Below are positions 19,560 through 27,223 of a stretch of DNA of 43,677 bases, piece after piece. The stretch lies in NCBI RefSeq assembly GCF_003149475.2, contig NZ_QFWV02000007.1:328625-372301 (forward strand), in the 5' to 3' direction. Numbering within the stretch: the first letter of the stretch is position 1; each line of letters starts with the position of its first letter. Under the pieces are notes generated by a model that saw only the letters and a program-made list of their open reading frames with translations, did no database searches and was not told where the DNA came from. The translations under genes and the position numbers were made by a program. This stretch comes from Oceaniradius stylonematis. Its GTDB lineage: Bacteria; Pseudomonadota; Alphaproteobacteria; Rhizobiales; Rhizobiaceae.

Positions 19560-21197
19560 ATGCTTGAAGGCATGATGATGCAACGGGACCTGTCGATCCG
19601 GCAGGTGCTCGACTATGCGGCCGACGTTTACCCTGAAACGGGTGTTATATCGTCGACCGTGGAAGGAGACCGCCACCGGCAGACCTACGGCCAGACCCGA
19701 AAACGCGTGGCGCGTTTGGCCAAAGCTCTGCTGGAGATGGAGGTCGGCAGGGGCGACCGCGTCGCCACGCTTGCCTGGAACGGCTACCGGCACTTCGAGC
19801 TCTATTACGCGATAGCCGGCATCGGCTCTGTGTGCCACACGATCAATCCGCGTCTTTCGGCCGAACAGATCGCCTGGATCGTCAATCACGCCGACGACAA
19901 GGTCCTGTTCTTCGACCTGACCTTCGCGCCGCTGGTCGAAAGTCTCAGGCCAAAGCTGCCGCCGTCCATCAAACTGGTGCTGATGACGGACGAGGCGCAC
20001 GTTCCGGACAACTCGCCCGAAGGCGCGCTGTGCTACGAGACGCTGCTGGAGGGGAAACCGGACCTGTTCGACTGGCCCGATCTGCCCGAAACCACGGCGT
20101 CGGGCTTGTGCTACACGTCGGGCACCACCGGCGATCCGAAGGGCGCGCTTTATTCCCACCGGTCGACGCTTCTGCACAGTTTCTCGGTGGTGCTCGGCGC
20201 ACTGCAGTGTTTCGGCCGCGGGCACCGCGTTCTGCCGGTCGTCCCGCTGTTTCACGTCAATGCCTGGGGGTTGCCGTTCTCGGCGCCGTTGACCGGAACC
20301 GACCTGGTCATGCCGGGGCCGCATCTCGACGGCGCCTCGATCTTCGATCTGATGCAAAGCGAGGGCGTGACCTCGGCGTGGGGCGTGCCGACCGTCTGGA
20401 ACGGATTGATCGCGGAGATGCGCAAGCGCGGCAGCAAGCCGGATGCGCTGTCCACCCTTTTGATCGGCGGCTCCGCCGTCAGCGAAGCGATGATCCGCGC
20501 GGCCGAAGAGGAGTTCGGTATCGAAGTGCTTCATGGCTGGGGCATGACCGAGATGAGCCCGGTCGGGACCGTGACCCGTCCCGAGCCCGGCCTGACCGCG
20601 GATGAGAACGTGGCCTTGAAGCTGCCGCAGGGCCGTCGCCTGTTCGGCGTGGACATGAAGATCGTCGACGAGGCCGGAGAACCGTTGCCCCACGATGGCG
20701 AGCGGTCGGGAGAGCTGTTCGTGCGCGGGCCGACGGTCATTTCCGGCTATTTCAATGCGCCCGAGGCCAGCCAGGCGGTCTTCGATGCCGATGGCTGGTT
20801 CAGCACCGGCGACATGGCCAGGATCGGCCCCAACACCGATCTGCTGATCGTCGACCGCACCAAGGACCTGATCAAGTCCGGCGGCGAGTGGATCTCGTCG
20901 ATCGACCTCGAGAACACCGCTTGCGGATGCGCGGGCGTGGCCCAGGCGGCCGCTGTTGCGATCCCGCATCCCAAATGGGATGAGCGGCCGCTGCTGGTGG
21001 TCGTGGCCGAGCAGGGAGCGGATGTCCGCAAGCAGGATGTTCTGGCCCACATTGGCCGACGCATGGCGAAATGGCAGGTGCCGGACGATGTGGTGTTCAT
21101 GGACGCGCTTCCGATGACGGCCACCGGCAAGATTTCCAAGCTTGAGTTGCGGGCCATCTTGGCTGACTACCGTTTCCCCGACGAGCCGGAGACCTGA
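19560..21197 (+). CDS. Acyl-CoA synthetase (AMP-forming)
   Basis: A 545-residue adenylate-forming acid-CoA ligase of the medium/long-chain fatty acid type. It has the AMP signature YTSGTTGDPKGALYSH, then HGWGMTEMSP, STGDMARIGPNTDLLIVDRTKDLIKSGGEW and, at the end, the catalytic lysine in TATGKISK. The ATG at 19560 has GGGAGGAGACC upstream. It is divergent from the SDR-dehydrogenase-kinase operon and followed by the TetR gene. It plausibly activates the acid the module degrades, as LvaE does for levulinate; its own specificity cannot be read. Confidence 0.92.
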   Translation: MLEGMMMQRDLSIRQVLDYAADVYPETGVISSTVEGDRHRQTYGQTRKRVARLAKALLEMEVGRGDRVATLAWNGYRHFELYYAIAGIGSVCHTINPRLSAEQIAWIVNHADDKVLFFDLTFAPLVESLRPKLPPSIKLVLMTDEAHVPDNSPEGALCYETLLEGKPDLFDWPDLPETTASGLCYTSGTTGDPKGALYSHRSTLLHSFSVVLGALQCFGRGHRVLPVVPLFHVNAWGLPFSAPLTGTDLVMPGPHLDGASIFDLMQSEGVTSAWGVPTVWNGLIAEMRKRGSKPDALSTLLIGGSAVSEAMIRAAEEEFGIEVLHGWGMTEMSPVGTVTRPEPGLTADENVALKLPQGRRLFGVDMKIVDEAGEPLPHDGERSGELFVRGPTVISGYFNAPEASQAVFDADGWFSTGDMARIGPNTDLLIVDRTKDLIKSGGEWISSIDLENTACGCAGVAQAAAVAIPHPKWDERPLLVVVAEQGADVRKQDVLAHIGRRMAKWQVPDDVVFMDALPMTATGKISKLELRAILADYRFPDEPET

Positions 21198-21207
21198 GGG
21201 CATAAGA

Positions 21208-21867
21208 ATGAACCATCAGTCAGCCGATGCGGAGGTGGCAAGGCCACGGCGCCGTGTGTCGAACGTTGACGAAAGTCGGGCCGTCATCATTTCGGCTGCG
21301 GCGGAATGCTTCATGCGCAAGGGGCTCGACAAGGCGACGATCGACGACATCGCCGACGAGGTCGGCTCGACCAAGGGCCGCGTCTACCATCATTTCAGAT
21401 CCAAGAACGCAATCTTCTTTGCCGTCTACCGGCGCGCGATGGAGCTTTGCTTCGAGGCGGTGGAACCTGTGTTCGCCAGCGATTCGCCCGCCGCTCAGAG
21501 GCTTGAGGGGATGGCTCATGCCCACGCCATGGTGATGATGGAGCATTTGCCGTTCCAGCGCGGCATTCGTTCCGGTGTGGAAATGTATCTGCACGGCTCG
21601 ACCACCGCGGCCGAGCGCGAGACGCTGACCGAACTCATCGGCATAAGGGATGAGTATGAGCGTCTTTTCCGACGGGTGCTTGAAGACGGTGTTGCCGATG
21701 CGACGCTTGAGGTCGACGACGTTCCGATCGTCGGGCGGGCGATATTGGGCGCACTGAACGGGCTGACGGACTGGTACCGTCCGAGGACCGGTGAATCCGG
21801 TGCCGAGCGTGAGGCGATCGCCCGCAGCCTGACGCGAACAGTCCTCAACGGCGTCGTCCGCCGGTAA
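21208..21867 (+). CDS. TetR-family transcriptional regulator
   Basis: A 219-residue regulator with an N-terminal TetR helix-turn-helix: AAAECFMRKGLDKATIDDIA then DEVGSTKGRVYHHFRSKNAI. The C-terminal ligand domain is unspecific. It starts ten bases after the acyl-CoA synthetase stop, preceded by GAGGG. It probably represses both arms of the adjacent acyl-CoA module through the palindrome at 19485-19498, released by an acyl-CoA; this is inference from position. Confidence 0.9.
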   Translation: MNHQSADAEVARPRRRVSNVDESRAVIISAAAECFMRKGLDKATIDDIADEVGSTKGRVYHHFRSKNAIFFAVYRRAMELCFEAVEPVFASDSPAAQRLEGMAHAHAMVMMEHLPFQRGIRSGVEMYLHGSTTAAERETLTELIGIRDEYERLFRRVLEDGVADATLEVDDVPIVGRAILGALNGLTDWYRPRTGESGAEREAIARSLTRTVLNGVVRR

Positions 21868-21900
21868 GGGTGGCAGCGGGGCCGCCCGTTCCGGCGAGCG

Positions 21901-22704
21901 TTACTCGCTGGCCGGCCGCTCGCGAACGCCGAGCGCCGCACGCACGCGTTTTGCGGCATCGAGCATCATGTCGAGGTGAGCCGGCCGGTCTCCGATGACC
22001 ATCTGCGGTGTCAGTCCGGCCATCGACAGGGCACAGATGATCGAACCGTCCTCGGCAAGCACCGGCACGGCCAGTGCCGCAAGACCTTCGGCCACGTCAT
22101 CGACAGCGAACTCCCACCCGCGCTTTCGGATCTCGGCGAGCCGGGCCCGGAAACCGGCCTTCTCGACGATCACGCTGTCATTGACCGGCGGCAGCGGCTG
22201 TTCGGCGAGTATGGCGTCGATGGTCTCCGGCGTCTGATAGGCCAGCAACAGCTTCGGCGCGCCGCCGCTGTTGAAGGGCAGGGTTCCGCCGACGGCCCAC
22301 CAGCGCACTTCCATCCCCGTCATGTCATGGATTCGGTCCAGACACAGCGCCGAGCGGTCATGAAAAACCGACAGGAACATCGTCATGTGCAGTTCGTGCG
22401 CCAGCTCGGTCAGGACAGGCACGGCAACCGACCGCAGGTCGAAATGGTCGACGACGTTCGATGCCAGAACGCGAATGACCCTTCCGAGCCCGTAACGCTG
22501 GGTCACGGGGTCCTGAACCACGAACCCGCACCCGATCAGCGTAACCAGGATGCGTCGTGTGGTGCCTTTGTCCAGCCCCGTTGCCGCGGCGATCTCCGCC
22601 AGCGATTGCAAAGGCTTGTCCGTGAACGACTGCAAAATGCTGGCTGCACGGACAACGGCCCGTACGTTCATGGCCGAGGGATCGGCCGCTTTTATTTGTG
22701 TCAC
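21901..22704 (-). CDS. IclR-family transcriptional regulator
   Basis: A 267-residue IclR protein: a winged helix-turn-helix at about 12-75 (LAEIAAATGLDKGTTRRILV) and an effector domain with GGAPKLLLAY and GLAALAVPVLAEDGSIICAL. The start used is GTG at 22704; the ATG at 22671 is possible but has no ribosome binding site. It is divergent from the large catabolic operon beginning at 22892 and is its likely pathway-specific regulator. The ligand should be the operon's substrate or an intermediate. Confidence 0.88.
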   Translation of the reverse strand: MTQIKAADPSAMNVRAVVRAASILQSFTDKPLQSLAEIAAATGLDKGTTRRILVTLIGCGFVVQDPVTQRYGLGRVIRVLASNVVDHFDLRSVAVPVLTELAHELHMTMFLSVFHDRSALCLDRIHDMTGMEVRWWAVGGTLPFNSGGAPKLLLAYQTPETIDAILAEQPLPPVNDSVIVEKAGFRARLAEIRKRGWEFAVDDVAEGLAALAVPVLAEDGSIICALSMAGLTPQMVIGDRPAHLDMMLDAAKRVRAALGVRERPASE

Positions 22705-22755
22705 CCTTCAACCCCATTCCTATTCTTGCGCGTTACGGCGCCTCTGTTGACCGGA

Positions 22756-22772
22756 GACCTTACGGCAAGGTC
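22756..22772. promoter_or_regulatory. Perfect inverted repeat in the IclR / catabolic operon divergent region
   Basis: GACCTT-N5-AAGGTC, a perfect 6-5-6 palindrome, 52 bases upstream of the IclR start. A candidate operator, perhaps for autoregulation. Confidence 0.45.
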
Positions 22773-22798
22773 GCTGTCATCGTCATCCTCGCATAGCG

Positions 22799-22855
22799 TT
22801 TCACAGAATGAAATAGATTTTGGCTGTTGACACGATTTGATGAAGCTGTTTTGCT
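22799..22855 (+). promoter_or_regulatory. Candidate IclR operator and promoter of the catabolic operon
   Basis: TTTCA-N5-TGAAA (22799-22813) is a perfect 5-5-5 palindrome of the kind bound by IclR proteins. Thirteen bases later TTGACA (22827-22832) is followed after 17 bases by TTTGCT (22850-22855), a plausible promoter with a start near 22862. The palindrome sits directly upstream of the -35 box, a position that suits an activator at least as well as a repressor. Confidence 0.55.
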
Positions 22856-22891
22856 CAGGCCTGTCGTGACAACCGCCTTGGGAGGGGATTT

Positions 22892-23809
22892 GTGGCTGGC
22901 TGGAGCATCGCAGACGTGACGGTTGAGCGGATCGAGGAGTTTTCCTCGCCCGGCTTCCCGCCGCAGATGCAGTTTCCCGACTACACCCCGGCGATCTTCG
23001 ACCGTCACCCCGAATTGCGGCAGATCGACCGGATCGACCCCGAGACCGGCAACACGTTCGCGTCCATCCATGCCTGGCTGGTTCGGGCGCACGGCGAGAT
23101 CATTCTGGTCGACACGGCCAGCGGCAACGCCAAGAGCCGCACCGATCCGAAGTTTGCCCGTTTTCATATGCTCGACACCGATTTCATCGGCCGGCTTGCC
23201 GATGCCGGCGTGAAGCCCGAGGACGTCACCTGCGTGATCAACACGCACATGCATGTCGATCACTCGGGCTGGAACACCCGGCTCGAAGACGGGCGCTGGG
23301 TTCCGACGTTTCCCAACGCAACCTACGTTTTCGGAGCCGCCGAATACCGCAATTGGCAGCCGGGCGGCGTCACCGCGACCGCTCAGCCCGAGGGCGCTCC
23401 CGTCATCGAGGACAGCATCGAGCCGGTCGTCGACGCCGGCCTTGTCCGCTGGGTCGGCGATGGCGACGAACTGCTGCCCGGATTCACGTTTCACGCCGCT
23501 CCCGGCCATACCAGCGGCCAGCTTGTCCTGCGGGTGCATTCCGGCGGCCAATCCGGCTGGTTCACAGGCGACGTCATGCATCGCGCCATGCAGGTGTTCG
23601 AGCCGGATCTGAACTGTTTTCTGTGCGAGGACAACGATCAGGCGCCGCTCACGCGTGCCCGCCTCCTCGAGGTTCTGGCGTCCGAAGACGCTCTGATCTT
23701 TCCCGCTCATTTCGACCGGCCGCATGCCGGCCGCATCGCCCATCGAGGCGATGGCGGCTTCCGTTTCGAGCCGGTTTCGCCGTCCGACAAGAAGGGCCCA
23801 ATCCAATGA
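22892..23809 (+). CDS. Metallo-beta-lactamase-fold hydrolase
   Basis: A 305-residue metallohydrolase with the metal motif THMHVDHSGW (His119, His121, Asp123, His124) and the later ligands in PGHTSG, FTGDV and PAHFD. Within this large fold it looks closest to the group that includes lactonases, so lactone or ester hydrolysis is the best guess. The start is GTG at 22892, preceded by GGGAGGGG. Its stop overlaps the start of the FAD oxidoreductase (ATGA). It is the first gene of the ten-gene catabolic operon. No signal peptide, so it acts in the cytoplasm. Confidence 0.85.
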   Translation: MAGWSIADVTVERIEEFSSPGFPPQMQFPDYTPAIFDRHPELRQIDRIDPETGNTFASIHAWLVRAHGEIILVDTASGNAKSRTDPKFARFHMLDTDFIGRLADAGVKPEDVTCVINTHMHVDHSGWNTRLEDGRWVPTFPNATYVFGAAEYRNWQPGGVTATAQPEGAPVIEDSIEPVVDAGLVRWVGDGDELLPGFTFHAAPGHTSGQLVLRVHSGGQSGWFTGDVMHRAMQVFEPDLNCFLCEDNDQAPLTRARLLEVLASEDALIFPAHFDRPHAGRIAHRGDGGFRFEPVSPSDKKGPIQ

Positions 23810-25413
23810 ACGAACATGTCGATATCGCCGGCGGGCGCCATCCGGGCGTCGCGGCGCTGCAGGACGCTCTGGGCGGCAAGGTCAGGGCCGATGACCAGAC
23901 GAGGGACTTCTATGCCAATGACGTCTTCTGGCAGCCCGGCATTCGGCCGCTGGCCATCGTGTTTCCGTCATCGGCCGGCGATGCAGCGACCGCTGTCCGC
24001 ATCGCGGCCGACAATGGCATCGCCGTCGTGCCCCGCGGTGGCGGCATGTCCTACACCAAGGGTTACCTGCCTGCCGTCGAAGACGCCATCGTCATCGATG
24101 CCTGCGATCTCGACAGCGTCATTGAGGTCAACACCGATGACCTCTACGTCACGGTGGAGGCCGGATGCACCTGGGCCGGCCTCGACAAGGCCTTGGAGGG
24201 AACCGGTCTGCGTACCGGCTATTGGGGACCGTTGTCCGGCATCAACGCGACGGTCGGCGGCGCCCTGTCACAGAACAGCGCCTTTTTCGGCTCCACGCTC
24301 AACGCCACCGTCGCCGAATCGGTGATCGGCCTGTCGGTCGTCTTGCCCGACGGCACGTTGGTGACCACCGGCTCGGGCGGCCGCCGGGACACCAAGCCGT
24401 TCACCCGTGAGGGCGGCCCGGACCTGACCGGCCTTTTCCTGGGCGATACCGGCGCGCTGGGTTTCAAGACCGCGGCGACCCTGCGTCTTTGGCCGAAGCC
24501 GCTGGCGGTCGGTTTTCTGTCGTTCGGCTTCCGGTCGATGGCGGACATGGCCGGCGCACAAGTGGCCATGGCCCGCGAGCGGCTGGTTTCGGAGGGGTTT
24601 GGCATCGACAGGACCAAGGCGTCCCATTCGGCCAGCGTCAACCGCATCTCGGACGGCTTGAAGGTGCTCGGCAACGTCGCCAAGACCGGCAAGACGCTGA
24701 TGGGCGGCATCAAGGATGCCGCGGCGGTGGCCGCCGGAGGCACGTCGTTTCTCAAGAAGCATGAATTCACGCTGCATCTGGTGCTCGAGGCACGCAACGA
24801 CGACGAACTCGCAGTCTCCATGGCGCGCGCGCGCGAAATATGCGCCGACGCCGGCACCGAGCTCGACCCGTCCGTGCCGCGCGTCATGCGGTCCAAGCCG
24901 TTCGGTCCGGTGCGCGGCATGCTCGGCTTGAACGGCGAGCGCTGGGTGCCGATCCACGCGGTCTTCCCGATGGGTGACTGGCGGAAAGTCGTTGAGGCCA
25001 ACGACGCCTTCTTCGCCGAAAGGAAGCCGTTCATGGACGAGCACGGCATCGTCTATTCGGTGATGAGCCTGACCGTGGGCAACGAGTTTTTCATCGAGCC
25101 TGCCTTCTACTGGCATGACGAGATCACCCCGTTGCACGTCCAGAGCGTCGGCGAGGACATCACCAGGCCCTGGCTGGATCGTCCGGCAAATCCGGCCGCG
25201 CGCCAGGCCGTTGCCGAACTGCGGGACGCCACCCAGCAGCTCTACATCAGCCTGGGCGGTGTGAACTGGCAGGTCGCCCGCGATTATCCGTTCCGCTCGG
25301 TGCTGAACCCGCCGACATGGGATTTGCTGTCGGCGATCAAGCGGTCGGTCGACCCGAACGGCATCATGAACCCGGGCTCGCTGGGCCTGGCCGATCCGTC
25401 GCAATCAAACTGA
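23806..25413 (+). CDS. FAD-binding oxidoreductase (PCMH-type)
   Basis: A 535-residue flavoprotein of the FAD_binding_4 group (glycolate oxidase GlcD, D-lactate dehydrogenase and vanillyl-alcohol oxidase relatives). The FAD-binding segment has VVPRGGGMSYTKGY, then TVEAGCTWAGLDKALE, GGALSQNSAFFGS and GLFLGDTGALGFKTAATLRL. The C-terminal cap ends with the typical RSVDPNGIMNPGSLGL. Family members oxidise hydroxy acids or benzylic alcohols. The position after a possible lactonase suggests oxidation of a hydroxy acid, but the substrate is unknown. No signal peptide or membrane anchor. Confidence 0.85.
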   Translation: MNEHVDIAGGRHPGVAALQDALGGKVRADDQTRDFYANDVFWQPGIRPLAIVFPSSAGDAATAVRIAADNGIAVVPRGGGMSYTKGYLPAVEDAIVIDACDLDSVIEVNTDDLYVTVEAGCTWAGLDKALEGTGLRTGYWGPLSGINATVGGALSQNSAFFGSTLNATVAESVIGLSVVLPDGTLVTTGSGGRRDTKPFTREGGPDLTGLFLGDTGALGFKTAATLRLWPKPLAVGFLSFGFRSMADMAGAQVAMARERLVSEGFGIDRTKASHSASVNRISDGLKVLGNVAKTGKTLMGGIKDAAAVAAGGTSFLKKHEFTLHLVLEARNDDELAVSMARAREICADAGTELDPSVPRVMRSKPFGPVRGMLGLNGERWVPIHAVFPMGDWRKVVEANDAFFAERKPFMDEHGIVYSVMSLTVGNEFFIEPAFYWHDEITPLHVQSVGEDITRPWLDRPANPAARQAVAELRDATQQLYISLGGVNWQVARDYPFRSVLNPPTWDLLSAIKRSVDPNGIMNPGSLGLADPSQSN

Positions 25414-25440
25414 ACAACCGGCTGCGTTGGGAGAGCGGAA

Positions 25441-26697
25441 GTGGGCTTGACGATCACTGAAAAGATACTGGCACGCGCCGCGGGTCTGGAGAGCGTGCGC
25501 GCGGGCGACGAGATCATGGCCAAGCCCGACTTCGTGCTGGCCTATGACTTCCCCGGCTACACCGACGTCTATTTCCAGCAGATGAAGGAAGAGTTCGGCA
25601 TCGACAAGGTCGCCGAGCCGGAGCGCTACGGGATCTTCATCGACCACATGGTCCCGGTCGCGACGCCCAAGGAAGAAGAACTGCACAAGGGCACGCGCCA
25701 ATGGTGCGCCGACAATGGCGTCGCGCTCTATGAACGAAAGGGTATCGGCCACCAGGTCGCCGCCGAGGTCGGCTATGCGACCCCCGGCGCCTTCGTCGTC
25801 CATTTTGACGGCCATATCAGCCAGCTCGGAACGTTCGGCACGCTGGCGATCGGCATGCGGCGCAATGTCCTTGAGGCATTCGTGCGTGAAAAGGTGTCGA
25901 TCAAGGTTCCCGAGACGGTGCGCGTCAACCTGCATGGCACGCTGAGGCCCGGCGTCATGGCGCGCGATGTGTTCCACCACATCGTGCGCGTCCTGGGACC
26001 CTCCTCATGCCGGTTTCAGGTGCTCGAACTCGGCGGCGACGGGCTCGACGGGCTGACAACCGAAGGCATTCAGTCGATCACCTGTCTGGCCATGTTCACC
26101 GGCGCGCTGACCGCGATCGTCAACCCCGAGGGCGAGCGGCTCGACTACGCGCTGGAACGGGCCAAGAAGCAGCTCGAACCCGTTCGCAGCGATCCCGATG
26201 CGAACTACTCCGCTGTCCACGAGATCGAACTCGGTGATCTGGAGCCGATCATCGTTGTGCCGCCGACGCCGGCCAACACGCGCAACCTGTCGGAATTTGT
26301 CGGGCTGGACGTCCAGTCCGGCTATCTGGGCTCGTGTGCATCCGGTCGCCTCGAAGACATCGAGGTCGCGGCGAAGATCCTCAAGGGCCGTCAGGTTCGC
26401 CAGGGGTTCATGCTGCACGTCATTCCCACCAGCCACGAGATCATGGCCGAAGCCGGACGCCGCGGTTACATCTCGACGCTCGCCGAAGCCGGCGCCTACG
26501 TCTCAACGTCAAGCTGCGACTTCTGCTACGGCAGGATCGCCACCATGACCGAAGGGCAGCGCGCCGTCTCGACGGGGACGCTGAACGTCAAGGGCCGCAT
26601 GGGCAGCCCCGATTCCGAAATCTATCTGTGCAACGCCGCCACCGTCGCCGCCTCGGCGATCGAGGGGCGCATTGCCGACCCGCGCAAGTACATGTGA
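25441..26697 (+). CDS. Aconitase/LeuC/DmdA-like hydro-lyase, large subunit (divergent)
   Basis: A 418-residue large subunit of the two-subunit aconitase family (LeuC, homoaconitase, dimethylmaleate hydratase DmdA). Three cysteines that can hold a [4Fe-4S] cluster are present: Cys299 in LGSCASGRLED and Cys359/Cys362 in SSCDFCYG. Asp123-Gly-His125 replaces the usual Asp-Ser-His. In the block that normally reads NRNFxGRxG the sequence is TLNVKGRMG, so the substrate arginine (Arg447 in aconitase) is Leu381 while the second arginine is kept (Arg386). GTG start with GGGAGAG upstream. It is followed after seven bases by its small subunit. It is probably a hydratase or dehydratase of an atypical acid; leucine biosynthesis is unlikely. 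Confidence 0.82.
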   Translation: MGLTITEKILARAAGLESVRAGDEIMAKPDFVLAYDFPGYTDVYFQQMKEEFGIDKVAEPERYGIFIDHMVPVATPKEEELHKGTRQWCADNGVALYERKGIGHQVAAEVGYATPGAFVVHFDGHISQLGTFGTLAIGMRRNVLEAFVREKVSIKVPETVRVNLHGTLRPGVMARDVFHHIVRVLGPSSCRFQVLELGGDGLDGLTTEGIQSITCLAMFTGALTAIVNPEGERLDYALERAKKQLEPVRSDPDANYSAVHEIELGDLEPIIVVPPTPANTRNLSEFVGLDVQSGYLGSCASGRLEDIEVAAKILKGRQVRQGFMLHVIPTSHEIMAEAGRRGYISTLAEAGAYVSTSSCDFCYGRIATMTEGQRAVSTGTLNVKGRMGSPDSEIYLCNAATVAASAIEGRIADPRKYM

Positions 26698-26704
26698 GGC
26701 GACC

Positions 26705-27223
26705 ATGGCGTTGAGGAACCTGCATGGCCGCGTTGCCTTCGTCTTCGACGAGGACGATTTCGATGTCGATCAGATCGTCGGCGTCAAGAACATCAAGATC
26801 CAGGATCTGGACGAACTCGCCGCGCTCGCCATGACGTCCTACGACCCGGACTTCGCCGCCCGGGTCCGGCCAGGCGATCTGATCGTCGGCGGTCACAATT
26901 TCGGTTACGGCCATCCGCACTATCCGCCGATGAAGGCGCTGCGGCATCTGGGGATCGCCGGCGTGATCGCGGAATCGTTTTCGCCCGGCTACTGGCGTGG
27001 CGAGATATCGATGGGATTTCCCCAGGTCGGTTGCCCCGGCATCCGCTCATTCGTCGACCGCTGGGACGAGATTGAAGTCGACTGGCGCGCCGTGCGCATT
27101 CGCAACATCACCCAGGGCACCGAAACCGGGTTCGAGCCGCTTGCGCACGCCGACGTCGCCATGCTCGAGGCCGGCGGACTGCTTGGATACCTCAAGCGAG
27201 AGGCGGAGGAAAACGCGTCATGA
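26705..27223 (+). CDS. Aconitase/LeuD/DmdB-like hydro-lyase, small subunit lacking the SSREH motif
   Basis: A 172-residue swivel-domain subunit, the usual size for LeuD-like proteins. The backbone of the family is clear: GDLIVGGHNFGYG and, further on, RHLGIAGVIAESF and GEISMGFPQV. The catalytic segment, normally NFGCGSSREHAP, reads NFGYGHPHYPP (65-75). The catalytic serine (Ser642 in aconitase) is thus His70 and the substrate arginine (Arg644) is His72. The change together with that in the large subunit points to a different substrate and proton relay, not to decay: the frame is intact and overlaps the lyase gene by ATGA. Confidence 0.82.
   Translation: MALRNLHGRVAFVFDEDDFDVDQIVGVKNIKIQDLDELAALAMTSYDPDFAARVRPGDLIVGGHNFGYGHPHYPPMKALRHLGIAGVIAESFSPGYWRGEISMGFPQVGCPGIRSFVDRWDEIEVDWRAVRIRNITQGTETGFEPLAHADVAMLEAGGLLGYLKREAEENAS

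Noticed and set aside
25441-26697. Aconitase X / DUF521 (hydroxyproline dehydratase)
   Set aside because: The cysteine motifs and block order are those of the LeuC group, not of aconitase X.
25441-27223. Leucine biosynthesis isopropylmalate isomerase (leuCD)
   Set aside because: Active-site residues are changed in both subunits and the neighbours are catabolic and transport genes, with no leuA or leuB.
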